This document shows positions 36,914 through 45,054 of a stretch of 64,000 bases of DNA, one piece after another. The stretch's first letter is position 1. Every line of letters begins with the position of its first letter. The notes under the pieces were generated by a model. That model was not told the DNA's origin and did not search any database. It saw nothing but the letters and a program-made list of their open reading frames with translations. Made by a program: the position numbers and the translations under genes. The stretch spans positions 2,108,001-2,172,000 of the forward strand of contig NZ_CP092123.1 in the NCBI RefSeq assembly GCF_022343685.1. The letters are read 5' to 3'. This DNA is from Marinobacterium sediminicola (GTDB lineage: Bacteria > Pseudomonadota > Gammaproteobacteria > Pseudomonadales > Balneatricaceae).

Positions 36914-38125
36914 CTAGAAGAAGGTTTTTGTGTACTCGGCAATCACGCGGATGTCTTCCAGGTCACCCACGCCACCGATCTCGACATCGGCATAGCGCAG
37001 CTGGAAACTGAGATCCTTGAGCGGCCCGGTCTGCAAAACGTACTTGGTCTCAAAGTCGAATTCGCTGTCCTCATAACGAACCCCACCCTGGGTGTAGTCG
37101 CCCTCGGTGTAGCGTCCCATCATGCTCAACCCGGGTACTGCAGAAGAGCTGTAGTCCACTCGAGCCTGCCAGGAGTCCTGGTTGGCATTGTAGAAGTCCA
37201 GAATCTGTACCGAGTTCCATGACCAGAGTACGGAACGATCATTATTGAAGCCATCCCAGCTGGGTTCATAAAGGTCATCCCCAACCGTCTGCCAGGACAG
37301 GGTATATTTCAGGTCTCCCTGCTTGTAAGCGACCGCCAGGTTGCTCAGGTAGGTATCCAGTTCACCATCTGCACCGGGATCATCCGCCAGATTGGAACCA
37401 TCACCGACTTCCTTGGCCATGTAGTGGTAGGCATCGAACAGCAACGTGCCATCACCCAACGGCATGCCATAACTGGCATTGATGAACGTCTGGCGCTTGG
37501 CGTCCGCCAAATGACCGTGTGACAGGTGCAGGGCCAGGCCGTTTTCGAATTCATAGGAGCCACCCAGAATGGAGACTGCATCACCGTCCGCTGTGTATTC
37601 CTTGAAAGTGTTCTCGCCTGTGGTGGACACTTCATCCGAATAGATACCGTACAGGCTCACACCGGCAATGGAACCGTCCAGCTTGATCGCACGACGCGTG
37701 CTTGGCTCGGAACGCCCATCTGTATCCGTCATCAACGGGGACACGATGCGCATGCGCCCGGCACGAAGATGCCAGTCATCACCCAGCTTCAACTTGATAT
37801 TCGCCTGACCCAGCTTGGAGAAACCGTCCCCATCCTCATCCAGAAGAGGAATTCCGGCTGTATTTTTGGCAGCATGCAATTTGAGTACGGCATACAAGGA
37901 CCCATCGAAGCCAATGAGATCGTTGAAATAGGGAGAACGGTAGTCCAGACGGATGGCCTGGCTCATCTCTTCACTATCCTGGGGGCCAAAGTGACGATCA
38001 ACCTGCCCGTAATGAGTTCGGAAAGTAACGGACAGATCGTGATCCTGGGCCATGACCGCCGGGGCCGCCAAAAGAGTGCCAATGACCGGCGCCAAAGCGG
38101 CTGTTTTGATGATTTTTGTTTTCAT
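36914..38125 (-). CDS. OprD-family outer-membrane porin
   Basis: 403 aa with signal peptide 1-26 (AAPAVMAQ). Features of the OprD/Occ family include an early AIRLDYRSPYFNDLIGFDGSLYAVLKL block, GQANIKLKLGDDWHLRAGRMRIVSPLMTDTDGRSEPS, and alternating strands to a terminal YTKTFF. It should be an 18-stranded substrate-specific channel for small, often carboxylate-bearing, nutrients. A GC-rich hairpin (36883-36900) without T run lies just beyond its stop. The surrounding sulfatase and cytochrome genes run in the same direction. Confidence 0.88.
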   Translation of the reverse strand: MKTKIIKTAALAPVIGTLLAAPAVMAQDHDLSVTFRTHYGQVDRHFGPQDSEEMSQAIRLDYRSPYFNDLIGFDGSLYAVLKLHAAKNTAGIPLLDEDGDGFSKLGQANIKLKLGDDWHLRAGRMRIVSPLMTDTDGRSEPSTRRAIKLDGSIAGVSLYGIYSDEVSTTGENTFKEYTADGDAVSILGGSYEFENGLALHLSHGHLADAKRQTFINASYGMPLGDGTLLFDAYHYMAKEVGDGSNLADDPGADGELDTYLSNLAVAYKQGDLKYTLSWQTVGDDLYEPSWDGFNNDRSVLWSWNSVQILDFYNANQDSWQARVDYSSSAVPGLSMMGRYTEGDYTQGGVRYEDSEFDFETKYVLQTGPLKDLSFQLRYADVEIGGVGDLEDIRVIAEYTKTFF

Positions 38126-38167
38126 ATTGAACGACTCGAAATGATTGCAGTTAGGGGGCCGAAATAA

Positions 38168-38194
38168 CGGGAGGCCAGATCTTCCGCCCTCCCG
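38168..38194 (-). terminator. Probable terminator after the sulfatase gene
   Basis: CGGGAGG/CCTCCCG stem with a modest T-rich tail on the minus strand, between sulfatase and oprD-like gene. Confidence 0.5.
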
Positions 38195-38204
38195 ATGAGC
38201 CGGA

Positions 38205-39893
38205 TCAGTAGCCGCTCACCCAACTCGGCAGAATCACGTTGTTCTGCTCGGCATAGGCTTCCCAAACCTGTTTCAGCTCCGCAAGCTTCTGCGGGTTTGC
38301 TGCACTGAGATCGTTGCGCTCAGCCACATCATCCTTGAGGTTGTAAAGCGCCCACTCGTCCGTTCCCCAGGGCTTGGACAGATGCACCAGCTTCCAGTCC
38401 CCTTTACGAATGAAACGCTTGCCGAAGAGTTCTCCACCCAACACACGTTCGCCAGCTTCAGCTTTGCCGTTCAGCACCGGGATCAGCGAAAGCCCAGAAA
38501 CAGGCTCAACTTCTCTGCCTTTGTACTCATCGCCCGGGTGTTTGACCCCGGCCAGCTCCAACAGAGTAGGAGTAACATCCTCGACCGCAGCAAGACTGTC
38601 GTTGATCGCGTTGGCTTGAACACCCGGGGCCTTGATAATTGCGATAGAGCGGGTGCCACCATCTGTCGGGAACCCCTTATGAAGCTTGAAGGCCGGAGCT
38701 CCAGCCCAAGCCCAGTTGGGTCCATAAAGGGTATAGGAGCCGGGACGTCCCATCTGCTCGTAACTGAAGTCGTTTGTCTCATCGATGGTCTTGCGGATCT
38801 TCGGAAACTGATCGGCAGGCCAGGTTTCATCGAGATCATGTCCTTCCGCACCATTATCGGACAGGAACACGACGACCGTGTTCTCGTAAAGGCCGTGCTG
38901 TTTCAGGTAGTCAAATACACGGCCGGTATGAACATCCATCTCGTCAACCATCGCCGCATACACTTCCATTGCGCGTTTTTCGACCTTCTGCTCTTCCGCA
39001 CTCAGGCTGTCCCAGGCTCGCCCTTTGGGCGGACGAGGCGCACCTTCGGCATTCGACGGCACCAGCCCCATTTCTTTCTGCTTTTGGAGACGCTCGGCAA
39101 AAAGTGCGTCAAAACCGGCGTCATAACGGCCCTTGTACTTCTCGATCGCAGCATCGGGAGCCTGCAGGGGCCAGTGCGGAGCCGTTAAGCTGAGCATGCC
39201 GAAGAACGGCGCGCCGTTATCCTTGTCGGCCGCGATATACTCGATCATCTTGTCGGCGTAAAACTGGGACGAATACTTGAAAGTGTCCGGCAGGCGGGTC
39301 AACAGCACCCCGTCTTCTGTGTAGGGAGCTTTTGCCTCCGGTGTGGGCGCATAGGCCGGGCGCATATCAGGCCAATGGCTGGCACCACCCACCAACAGAG
39401 AGAAAGAGCGTTCAAAGCCGCGGGCATCCGGGGTCTTGCCCTCTCCTCTGCCCAGATGCCACTTGCCACTCAGGTAGGTGTTGTACCCTGCGTCCTTCAG
39501 CAAGGTGGCCAGGGAAACCACACGGTTATTCAAATATCCCTCATACCCTGGCTTACCTTCCTGGTTCGGCGCCATCTCTTCAGCCATATTGCCAAGACCA
39601 GCCTTGTGCGGATCGACACCGGTCAGCAAGGCCGCACGCGTAGGTGAGCAGGCGGGTGCGGTATGAAAGTTGGTCATTCGTACGCCGGATTGTGCCAAAG
39701 CATCCAGATTTGGCGTTTCAATCTCGCCACCAAAACTGCCAAGATCGGCAAAGCCCAGGTCATCCGCAACGACAACAAGGATATTGGGCTTTTGAGGGTC
39801 AATGGAGGCAGCCTGCAGCTGCTGGCTGAAAGTCAGGCTTGCGGCCGAAGCGGCCGTCACCATGGCAAGGGAAAGGAGCTTGCTATTCATCAT
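38205..39893 (-). CDS. Periplasmic sulfatase (arylsulfatase family)
   Basis: 562 aa. Signal peptide about 1-29 (QQLQAAS). Type I sulfatase: metal residues D44-D45 in VVADDLGFADLG, formylglycine site C82-S-P-T-R followed by AALLTG, KWHLGRGEGKTPDARGF and later SDNGAEGHDL for the second half of the metal site. C82 must be oxidised to formylglycine by FGE or another maturase; none is in the window. Hydrolyses a sulfate ester, freeing sulfate and an alcohol or phenol. Length and layout resemble AtsA-type arylsulfatases more than choline sulfatase, but the substrate is open. The neighbouring OprD-like channel may import the substrate. Confidence 0.9.
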   Translation of the reverse strand: MMNSKLLSLAMVTAASAASLTFSQQLQAASIDPQKPNILVVVADDLGFADLGSFGGEIETPNLDALAQSGVRMTNFHTAPACSPTRAALLTGVDPHKAGLGNMAEEMAPNQEGKPGYEGYLNNRVVSLATLLKDAGYNTYLSGKWHLGRGEGKTPDARGFERSFSLLVGGASHWPDMRPAYAPTPEAKAPYTEDGVLLTRLPDTFKYSSQFYADKMIEYIAADKDNGAPFFGMLSLTAPHWPLQAPDAAIEKYKGRYDAGFDALFAERLQKQKEMGLVPSNAEGAPRPPKGRAWDSLSAEEQKVEKRAMEVYAAMVDEMDVHTGRVFDYLKQHGLYENTVVVFLSDNGAEGHDLDETWPADQFPKIRKTIDETNDFSYEQMGRPGSYTLYGPNWAWAGAPAFKLHKGFPTDGGTRSIAIIKAPGVQANAINDSLAAVEDVTPTLLELAGVKHPGDEYKGREVEPVSGLSLIPVLNGKAEAGERVLGGELFGKRFIRKGDWKLVHLSKPWGTDEWALYNLKDDVAERNDLSAANPQKLAELKQVWEAYAEQNNVILPSWVSGY

Positions 39894-40055
39894 CAGGTTA
39901 CCACTGTTATCCGGGCCATACCGACTGCCATGCAGCCGTGAGGCTCAGCCATTTATTATTGTTGGGGGCTACATCAGGAGCACTGCCTAACGCCCCCGAA
40001 CACTGATAACTCTAGCTCAAGAAAGACAAAAACATTTAGTTAATATGTTAATTGA

Positions 40056-40072
40056 TGTAACAGGTTGCAACA
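40056..40072. promoter_or_regulatory. 17-bp palindrome upstream of the sulfatase gene
   Basis: TGTAACAGGTTGCAACA, about 165 bp before the sulfatase start in the 238-bp gap 39894-40131. It differs at three positions from the element at 36859-36875. No -24/-12 promoter was found near either. Confidence 0.4.
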
Positions 40073-40131
40073 GGATGCGCTTTTTGGTTTACATATTAAG
40101 TATTAACCCTATCCGCTGCCAAAACAGCCGA

Positions 40132-42207
40132 TTAGTTTCTCATCAGAGCACTCAAACCGGCCCTTGCCGCATACTCTGGAAACGCCTGCTGGAGTTCAGA
40201 AAAAACGATGCGGGCCTGCTGTTTATGCCCGGTGTGATAGAGAGCCAGTCCATAACGGTAGCCGAAATCGGGATTGTCTCGCGCGCCGGACCAGGCCGCT
40301 TTGAGATCGCCCAATGCCTCGGGCAACTGCTTCTGTTGAAGCCGGGCAAGGCCTCTCACGTGCAGTAGAGTTGCGTTGCCCGGCAGGGCTTCAAGACCGT
40401 TGCCGAGCAGTATCACGGCCTCCTCGAAGCGCCTCTGGCCTCGTAAAATATCACTCAGCAGTACGAATGCAGGAACATAGGCGTCATCCATCTCAATGGC
40501 CCGCCGCAAATCCCGCTCTGCCGAATCAATCTGCCCCTGCCACATGGCATAACGTGCACGCAAGGTGCGCCCGGAGGGGCGATCGGCCTGCAGGTCAAGA
40601 TAGGCTTCATACTCTTCACGTACATCCCCCACATCCCGCGGGAGAGCATTCATGCCCTGCAGGGTTTCGAAGGCTGACAGGCGAACACTCAGTGAGCTAT
40701 CCCCCAAGCCGAAAGCCGCATAGGGCACCAGTAAGGTCGGCTCCAGAGTGGCGGCCGTTTTCCAGGCACTGGTTCGCAAAAGACTTTTGGGTGACTGCAA
40801 ATGCTGCAGAATTACGTTGGGCGCCGCGGCCGACAACCGCGCCCCCTGCTGCTCGAGCAACGTTGCGCGGTGCAGGTCTGCCTGACGGCCATCCTCAAGA
40901 AACGCAACCATGGCCGGCAGTTCAGCCTGTTGCACATCCAGCCATTCTGACCGCTCAACGTGTTCGGGCCACAGGCGCTGTACCTGATTGATCGACCATT
41001 GGCGATCAGCATCCTGATGACAGGCCAGACAGGGATCAGGACTCTCCGCACGCTGAGCTGCACGAGGATTCGGGGTGGTAAAATTATGTTCCCTGCGAGG
41101 ATCGACCTGCATGTAGGTACGTTCCGGCATATGACAGTCGACACACTGACTGCCGGGCCCACCTTCCTCATGTTGATGATGATCAGCACTGTCAAAAACG
41201 CTGCTCTGGTGGCACTGACTGCAGAGCTGGTTGCCTTTTAGAATGGGCTTCGCGGTATGCGGGTTGTGACAGTTGGTACAGACAACACCGGCACGGTGCA
41301 TTTTGCTCTGCAGGAAGGAGCCGAGCACAAAAACCTCGTCACGAACGCGGCCATCATTGAAATACAAAGGCGCATGCAGGCGTGTCAGCGCATACTGGTC
41401 ATGCATACGACCATTCGGCTGCACGGACAAACGGGTACGCAGCGAGTGACATCGCCCGCAGGTTTCAATCTGCGCCGCGGATGATTCAGGGCCGACATGC
41501 TGAGGCTTTCGGTCCCTTGTTCCGGGTACCCAGCTGCCCTTGGGTGCAAGATCCTCACCCGCGGGGAGACTCTTCCCCTGCTCCGCCGCAGCAGCATGAG
41601 CCTGTGCACGACTATGGCAGGCACTGCAACTGACGCTGATCTGATCAAAACGGGTTGAAAAGCGGCCTGTATCAGGCTGGTAACCCTTAATGAGACCGGT
41701 GCTGTGACAGTCGGCGCACATGCTGTTCCAGTTCTGGTAAACCCCACGCCAGTGCAAACTGCTCCCGGGACTCTGATGGTCGGGGTCATCCAGGCGAAAC
41801 CAGCGCTGTCCCCCTTCTTCGGCATCCCTGGTATCCCAGGCTATATTCAGTGCCTGCAGTTTCCCGTCACCTGTATCAATCAGGTATTGCTGCAGAGGAT
41901 AAATGCCAAAAGCATATTTGACCTGCCAGATCTGGCTGTCATCAGCCTCGGTCAATTTGATCTTGTAAACACCGTCTTCACTGAAGAAGTCGGCTTTCAA
42001 CCCTTCATCCGTAAAATGACCCTGTACGAAGTTACCCAGTATCGTCTCGGCTGTAGCCACTTGCATTGAAACCGAATGCTGAGACTGCTGCCACTGCGCA
42101 GTTTCCTTGGCGTGACACTGTATACACAGAGTCGACTCCTCAGCATGAACCAAAGACACCAACAGATACCCCAGCAACAACAGCAGCGGTTTATAACCCG
42201 AGATCAT
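40132..42207 (-). CDS. Octaheme c-type cytochrome with C-terminal TPR region
   Basis: 691 aa. Signal peptide 1-22 (LVHAEE). Eight CxxCH haem sites, in order CIQCH, CADCH, CSACH, CGRCH, CTNCH, CSQCH, CVDCH and CLACH, all in the first 400 residues, with spacing like cytochrome c554-type multihaem modules. Then about 430-530 resembles HEAT-like helical repeats, and 560-690 holds tetratricopeptide repeats (RARYAMWQGQIDSAERDLRRAIEMDDAYVPAFVLLSD, LARLQQKQLPEALGDLKAAW). Presumably periplasmic, passing electrons while the TPR tail docks a partner. No substrate can be named. Upstream of the sulfatase gene in the same direction but 238 bp away. Confidence 0.88.
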   Translation of the reverse strand: MISGYKPLLLLLGYLLVSLVHAEESTLCIQCHAKETAQWQQSQHSVSMQVATAETILGNFVQGHFTDEGLKADFFSEDGVYKIKLTEADDSQIWQVKYAFGIYPLQQYLIDTGDGKLQALNIAWDTRDAEEGGQRWFRLDDPDHQSPGSSLHWRGVYQNWNSMCADCHSTGLIKGYQPDTGRFSTRFDQISVSCSACHSRAQAHAAAAEQGKSLPAGEDLAPKGSWVPGTRDRKPQHVGPESSAAQIETCGRCHSLRTRLSVQPNGRMHDQYALTRLHAPLYFNDGRVRDEVFVLGSFLQSKMHRAGVVCTNCHNPHTAKPILKGNQLCSQCHQSSVFDSADHHQHEEGGPGSQCVDCHMPERTYMQVDPRREHNFTTPNPRAAQRAESPDPCLACHQDADRQWSINQVQRLWPEHVERSEWLDVQQAELPAMVAFLEDGRQADLHRATLLEQQGARLSAAAPNVILQHLQSPKSLLRTSAWKTAATLEPTLLVPYAAFGLGDSSLSVRLSAFETLQGMNALPRDVGDVREEYEAYLDLQADRPSGRTLRARYAMWQGQIDSAERDLRRAIEMDDAYVPAFVLLSDILRGQRRFEEAVILLGNGLEALPGNATLLHVRGLARLQQKQLPEALGDLKAAWSGARDNPDFGYRYGLALYHTGHKQQARIVFSELQQAFPEYAARAGLSALMRN

Positions 42208-42344
42208 GCACCAAACCTTTCATTCAAGAGCAACGATATGCTGAAAGTCGATGATAGCATCGGCGATATAGTTAACATATAAACTATATTGTTTGAGATT
42301 TATTGATTAAACGAATCCAGTCAACCTGCGGACCAGGTGGTTTG

Positions 42345-44261
42345 TCATTCAATGCCGAGAACTTTCATTCTGCGATAGAGTGTCGCACGGCTGATGCCCA
42401 AAGCCTTGGCTGCTGCCGCCACCTTGCCGTCGTGCTGACTCAGAGTCTCACGGATGAGGGCTTCCTGAGTTTCCTGCAACGTGCCTTTTCCAGCAGGAAG
42501 GCTGTCCAGCTCGTCAAGGAAATCATCACTCAGGTGCTCTTCAGTCAAGACGGACTCATCCGTTTCCATGAATGCCAGTGCCACTTTCAGCACCGTTTCC
42601 AACTGGCGGAAGTTGCCTGGCCAGCTGTAGTCGGCCAGCCTTATTTGCAGGTCCGGTTCTATGGCAACATCGGCACGTCCCAGATGCTTGAGCAGCCGTT
42701 CGCACAAACCGGCAAAATCCTGACGCTCACGCACTGCAGGCAGACGTACACACACACCGTTAAGCCGATAATAGAGGTCCTCTCGAAAACGACCTTCCGC
42801 CACCATCTGCTTGAGATCCCGATGCGTTGCCCCGATCAGCGCGATATCCAGCGTCACTTCCTCTCCGCCACCGAGAGGCGCCACCTTGCGTTCCTGCAGA
42901 ACCCTCAGCAGCCGCGCCTGAAGAGACAACGGCATATCGCCGATCTCGTCCAGAAACAGGGTTCCGCCATTCGCCTGCTGAAAACGCCCGACCATGCCAC
43001 CCTTGCGGGAACCGGTAAAGGCACCTTCCCGATACCCGAACAGCTCGGATTCGATAAGGCCTTCAGGAATGGCGGCACAGTTAACGGCGACGAATGATTT
43101 TTCCTTACGTTCACCGGCATCATGGAGCGCTTTGGCCGCGACTTCCTTACCACTACCGGTCTCGCCACTGAGGAGCACCGGGATATCCTGTTTCATCGCT
43201 TTTGCGGCCATACGCATGGCGCGCTGCAAACGGGGTTCTCCCGTTGCGAAACGTTCCAGGGGATCAGAATTCGGTAACGGTGAAGAGACAGAGGGAGGCC
43301 GTACAACCGGAGCAACCGGCAGCAGTCGGTTGGGAAACTGTAACAGTTCGCAGTAAAGCTCACCGCTTCGCGTCTGTACCGAGGCAATACGCTGACGCAT
43401 GCAGGTACTGAGCAGAAGTCCTACGCTTTGACCGACAAGCTCATCAATGGTCTTGCCTACTATCAGCTCGCGTCCACGACCCAGCAGTTGGCACCCCTGC
43501 TCATTGATCGCCAGCAGACGCCCCTCTTCATCCAGTGCGACCAAACCCTGCCAGGCCGAGCGCAGATATTGCTGGCGAGTATGGAAGGCCAGCACGATCC
43601 GGTTCTGGTATTGGCTGGTAAAGAGTCGTCCTTCTATGTTGCGTGCCGCCAACTGGATAACCCCCAGCGTATCCTGCGGCTGACTGTTGTGGCCTACGCG
43701 AGTCAGGTCCAGCACACCCATCAGGTGACCATCGGCATCAAACAGCGGAGAAGCCGTACAGGAGAAATGGGCAACTTTATCGAGGAAGTGTTCCTCTTCA
43801 TTGATCAGCACCGGACGGTGCTCGATGACGGCGGTCCCTACAGCGTTGGTGCCGCGATTCGCTTCGCTCCAGGACACTCCCTGTCGCAACGCAAGCTGCC
43901 GTGAAGGGGTTATCAGATGATCGCTTCCCTCCAAAGCCAGGATGCGCGCATCGGCGTTGGCCAGCATGATAAGTCCCTGGTCACCAAACTGGTGCGTCAG
44001 CTGCTCGATTTCGGGCATCGCAACCTGAACCAGCAATTCATGCTGCTCTTTAAATGCCTTCAGATCCGGAACTTCGTCGATGATGTCACCGTGGTCGCCG
44101 GAACAATCCAGCCCTGCCTCCAGGCTTCGGCGCCAGGAAGCCTCGATCTCATCGCGCAGGTAACCGCTGGGCAACTCACCTTCAGCTTGAAGACGCTCAC
44201 GCGCAATGCGTGCCGCCTGAACAGGATCACTGATGAGATCCTGACGTAAACGGGGTGCCAT
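42345..44261 (-). CDS. Sigma-54-dependent activator, AcoR-like
   Basis: 638 aa from ATG 44261 (RBS AGAGG; open frame continues to 44330 without family sequence). Order: N-terminal AcoR-type region (SWRRSLEAGLD), GAF domain about 60-210, a PAS-like stretch (LVALDEEGRLLAINEQGCQLLGR, about 230-300), AAA+ domain (Walker A GETGSGKE, Walker B GGTLFLDEIGDMPL) and a Fis-type HTH at the end (AAAAKALGISRATLYRRMKVLGI). No receiver domain, so it is activated by a small molecule rather than phosphorylation. The sigma-54 contact loop reads GAFTGS rather than GAFTGA. Best candidate to activate the divergent -24/-12 promoters at 51 kb. Confidence 0.9.
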   Translation of the reverse strand: MAPRLRQDLISDPVQAARIARERLQAEGELPSGYLRDEIEASWRRSLEAGLDCSGDHGDIIDEVPDLKAFKEQHELLVQVAMPEIEQLTHQFGDQGLIMLANADARILALEGSDHLITPSRQLALRQGVSWSEANRGTNAVGTAVIEHRPVLINEEEHFLDKVAHFSCTASPLFDADGHLMGVLDLTRVGHNSQPQDTLGVIQLAARNIEGRLFTSQYQNRIVLAFHTRQQYLRSAWQGLVALDEEGRLLAINEQGCQLLGRGRELIVGKTIDELVGQSVGLLLSTCMRQRIASVQTRSGELYCELLQFPNRLLPVAPVVRPPSVSSPLPNSDPLERFATGEPRLQRAMRMAAKAMKQDIPVLLSGETGSGKEVAAKALHDAGERKEKSFVAVNCAAIPEGLIESELFGYREGAFTGSRKGGMVGRFQQANGGTLFLDEIGDMPLSLQARLLRVLQERKVAPLGGGEEVTLDIALIGATHRDLKQMVAEGRFREDLYYRLNGVCVRLPAVRERQDFAGLCERLLKHLGRADVAIEPDLQIRLADYSWPGNFRQLETVLKVALAFMETDESVLTEEHLSDDFLDELDSLPAGKGTLQETQEALIRETLSQHDGKVAAAAKALGISRATLYRRMKVLGIE

Positions 44262-44480
44262 AATGTCGGCCTCTTTATTTTTATTTTCCCGATAGTGCAA
44301 GGACATTAAGCTCACTCCTGTATACGTCAAACACTACCCGGGTGCAAATATCCCGGCGTCTGCCTACACTCTTAGCAATATTCTTTAGCAATATCCGGAC
44401 CAAGGATTAAACGAACTCGAATGCGTATGTCGCTGTCACAAAAAGATGAGAAAAGAGTTCACTGATCAAACGGAGGATTC

Positions 44481-44996
44481 ATGTGGAATCGATGCGGTGT
44501 TTTGATCTTGCTCTTGATGCTGGGAGGCTGTGCGTCCTTGCCGGATGAGCTGCGCCCGATCAACGAGCAGGCTCTGTTGCCCTTCAGCGAAGCCTTGCAT
44601 ATGTCTCCTCCGGCTGAAGCGCGCTGGGGTGGCGAAATTGCGTCTGTGCGCAACCAGCCGGACGGCAGCGTGGTGGAGGTGGTGCAGTTTGCATTGAATA
44701 CCAGTGGTCGTCCCCTGAAGAGTGATATAAGTACAGGACGTTTTCGCATCAGGATACCGGGCTTCATCGACCCGGCGATCTATGCCCCCGGCCGACTGGT
44801 CACAGCGCTGGGCAGATTTACGGCCATCGAGCAAGACAAGGTTGGCGAACAGCCTTATGCCTTTCCGGTTCTGGAAACCGGCACAATTCACCTGTGGCCT
44901 GAAATCAAGGATCCGCCCGAACGCTGCGATTGTGATCCTTTCCTGCACAGCCCCTTCATGATGCGGCCCATTATTCTGGTGCCCAACAGGAACTGA
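44481..44996 (+). CDS. slp: Slp-family outer-membrane lipoprotein
   Basis: 171 aa. Lipoprotein signal with lipobox LGGC (Cys about residue 18). The body shows Slp family blocks: RWGGEIASVRNQPDGSVVEVVQFAL, TSGRPLKSDISTGRFRIRIPGFIDPAIYAPGRLVTALGRF and VGEQPYAFPVL. RBS GGAGG precedes ATG. Slp is an outer-membrane lipoprotein linked to starvation and acid stress; exact function is unknown. It stands alone between the AcoR-like gene and the terminator of the barrel protein gene. Confidence 0.87.
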   Translation: MWNRCGVLILLLMLGGCASLPDELRPINEQALLPFSEALHMSPPAEARWGGEIASVRNQPDGSVVEVVQFALNTSGRPLKSDISTGRFRIRIPGFIDPAIYAPGRLVTALGRFTAIEQDKVGEQPYAFPVLETGTIHLWPEIKDPPERCDCDPFLHSPFMMRPIILVPNRN

Positions 44997-45021
44997 AAAA
45001 AGGGGCAGCGAAGGCTGCCCC
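44996..45021 (-). terminator. Terminator of the amine dehydrogenase/barrel transcript
   Basis: Minus strand GGGGCAGC-CTTC-GCTGCCCC followed by TTTTTT. Confidence 0.9.
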
Positions 45022-45054
45022 GAATGTGAAAGGGAGAGGGTCTAGCCTTCAGTT

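Noticed and set aside
24343-40092. Recurring GGTTTAC/AGTTTAC blocks near 24.3, 24.6, 30.06, 36.8 and 40.09 kb as a shared operator
   Set aside because: A 7-mer is expected about eight times in this much double-stranded sequence. The 11-base match AACTGGTTTAC at 30.06 and 36.82 kb is suggestive but not enough alone.
40132-42207. Octaheme nitrite/hydroxylamine reductase
   Set aside because: All eight sites are plain CxxCH with no CxxCK or hydroxylamine-type tyrosine context, and the TPR tail does not fit those enzymes.
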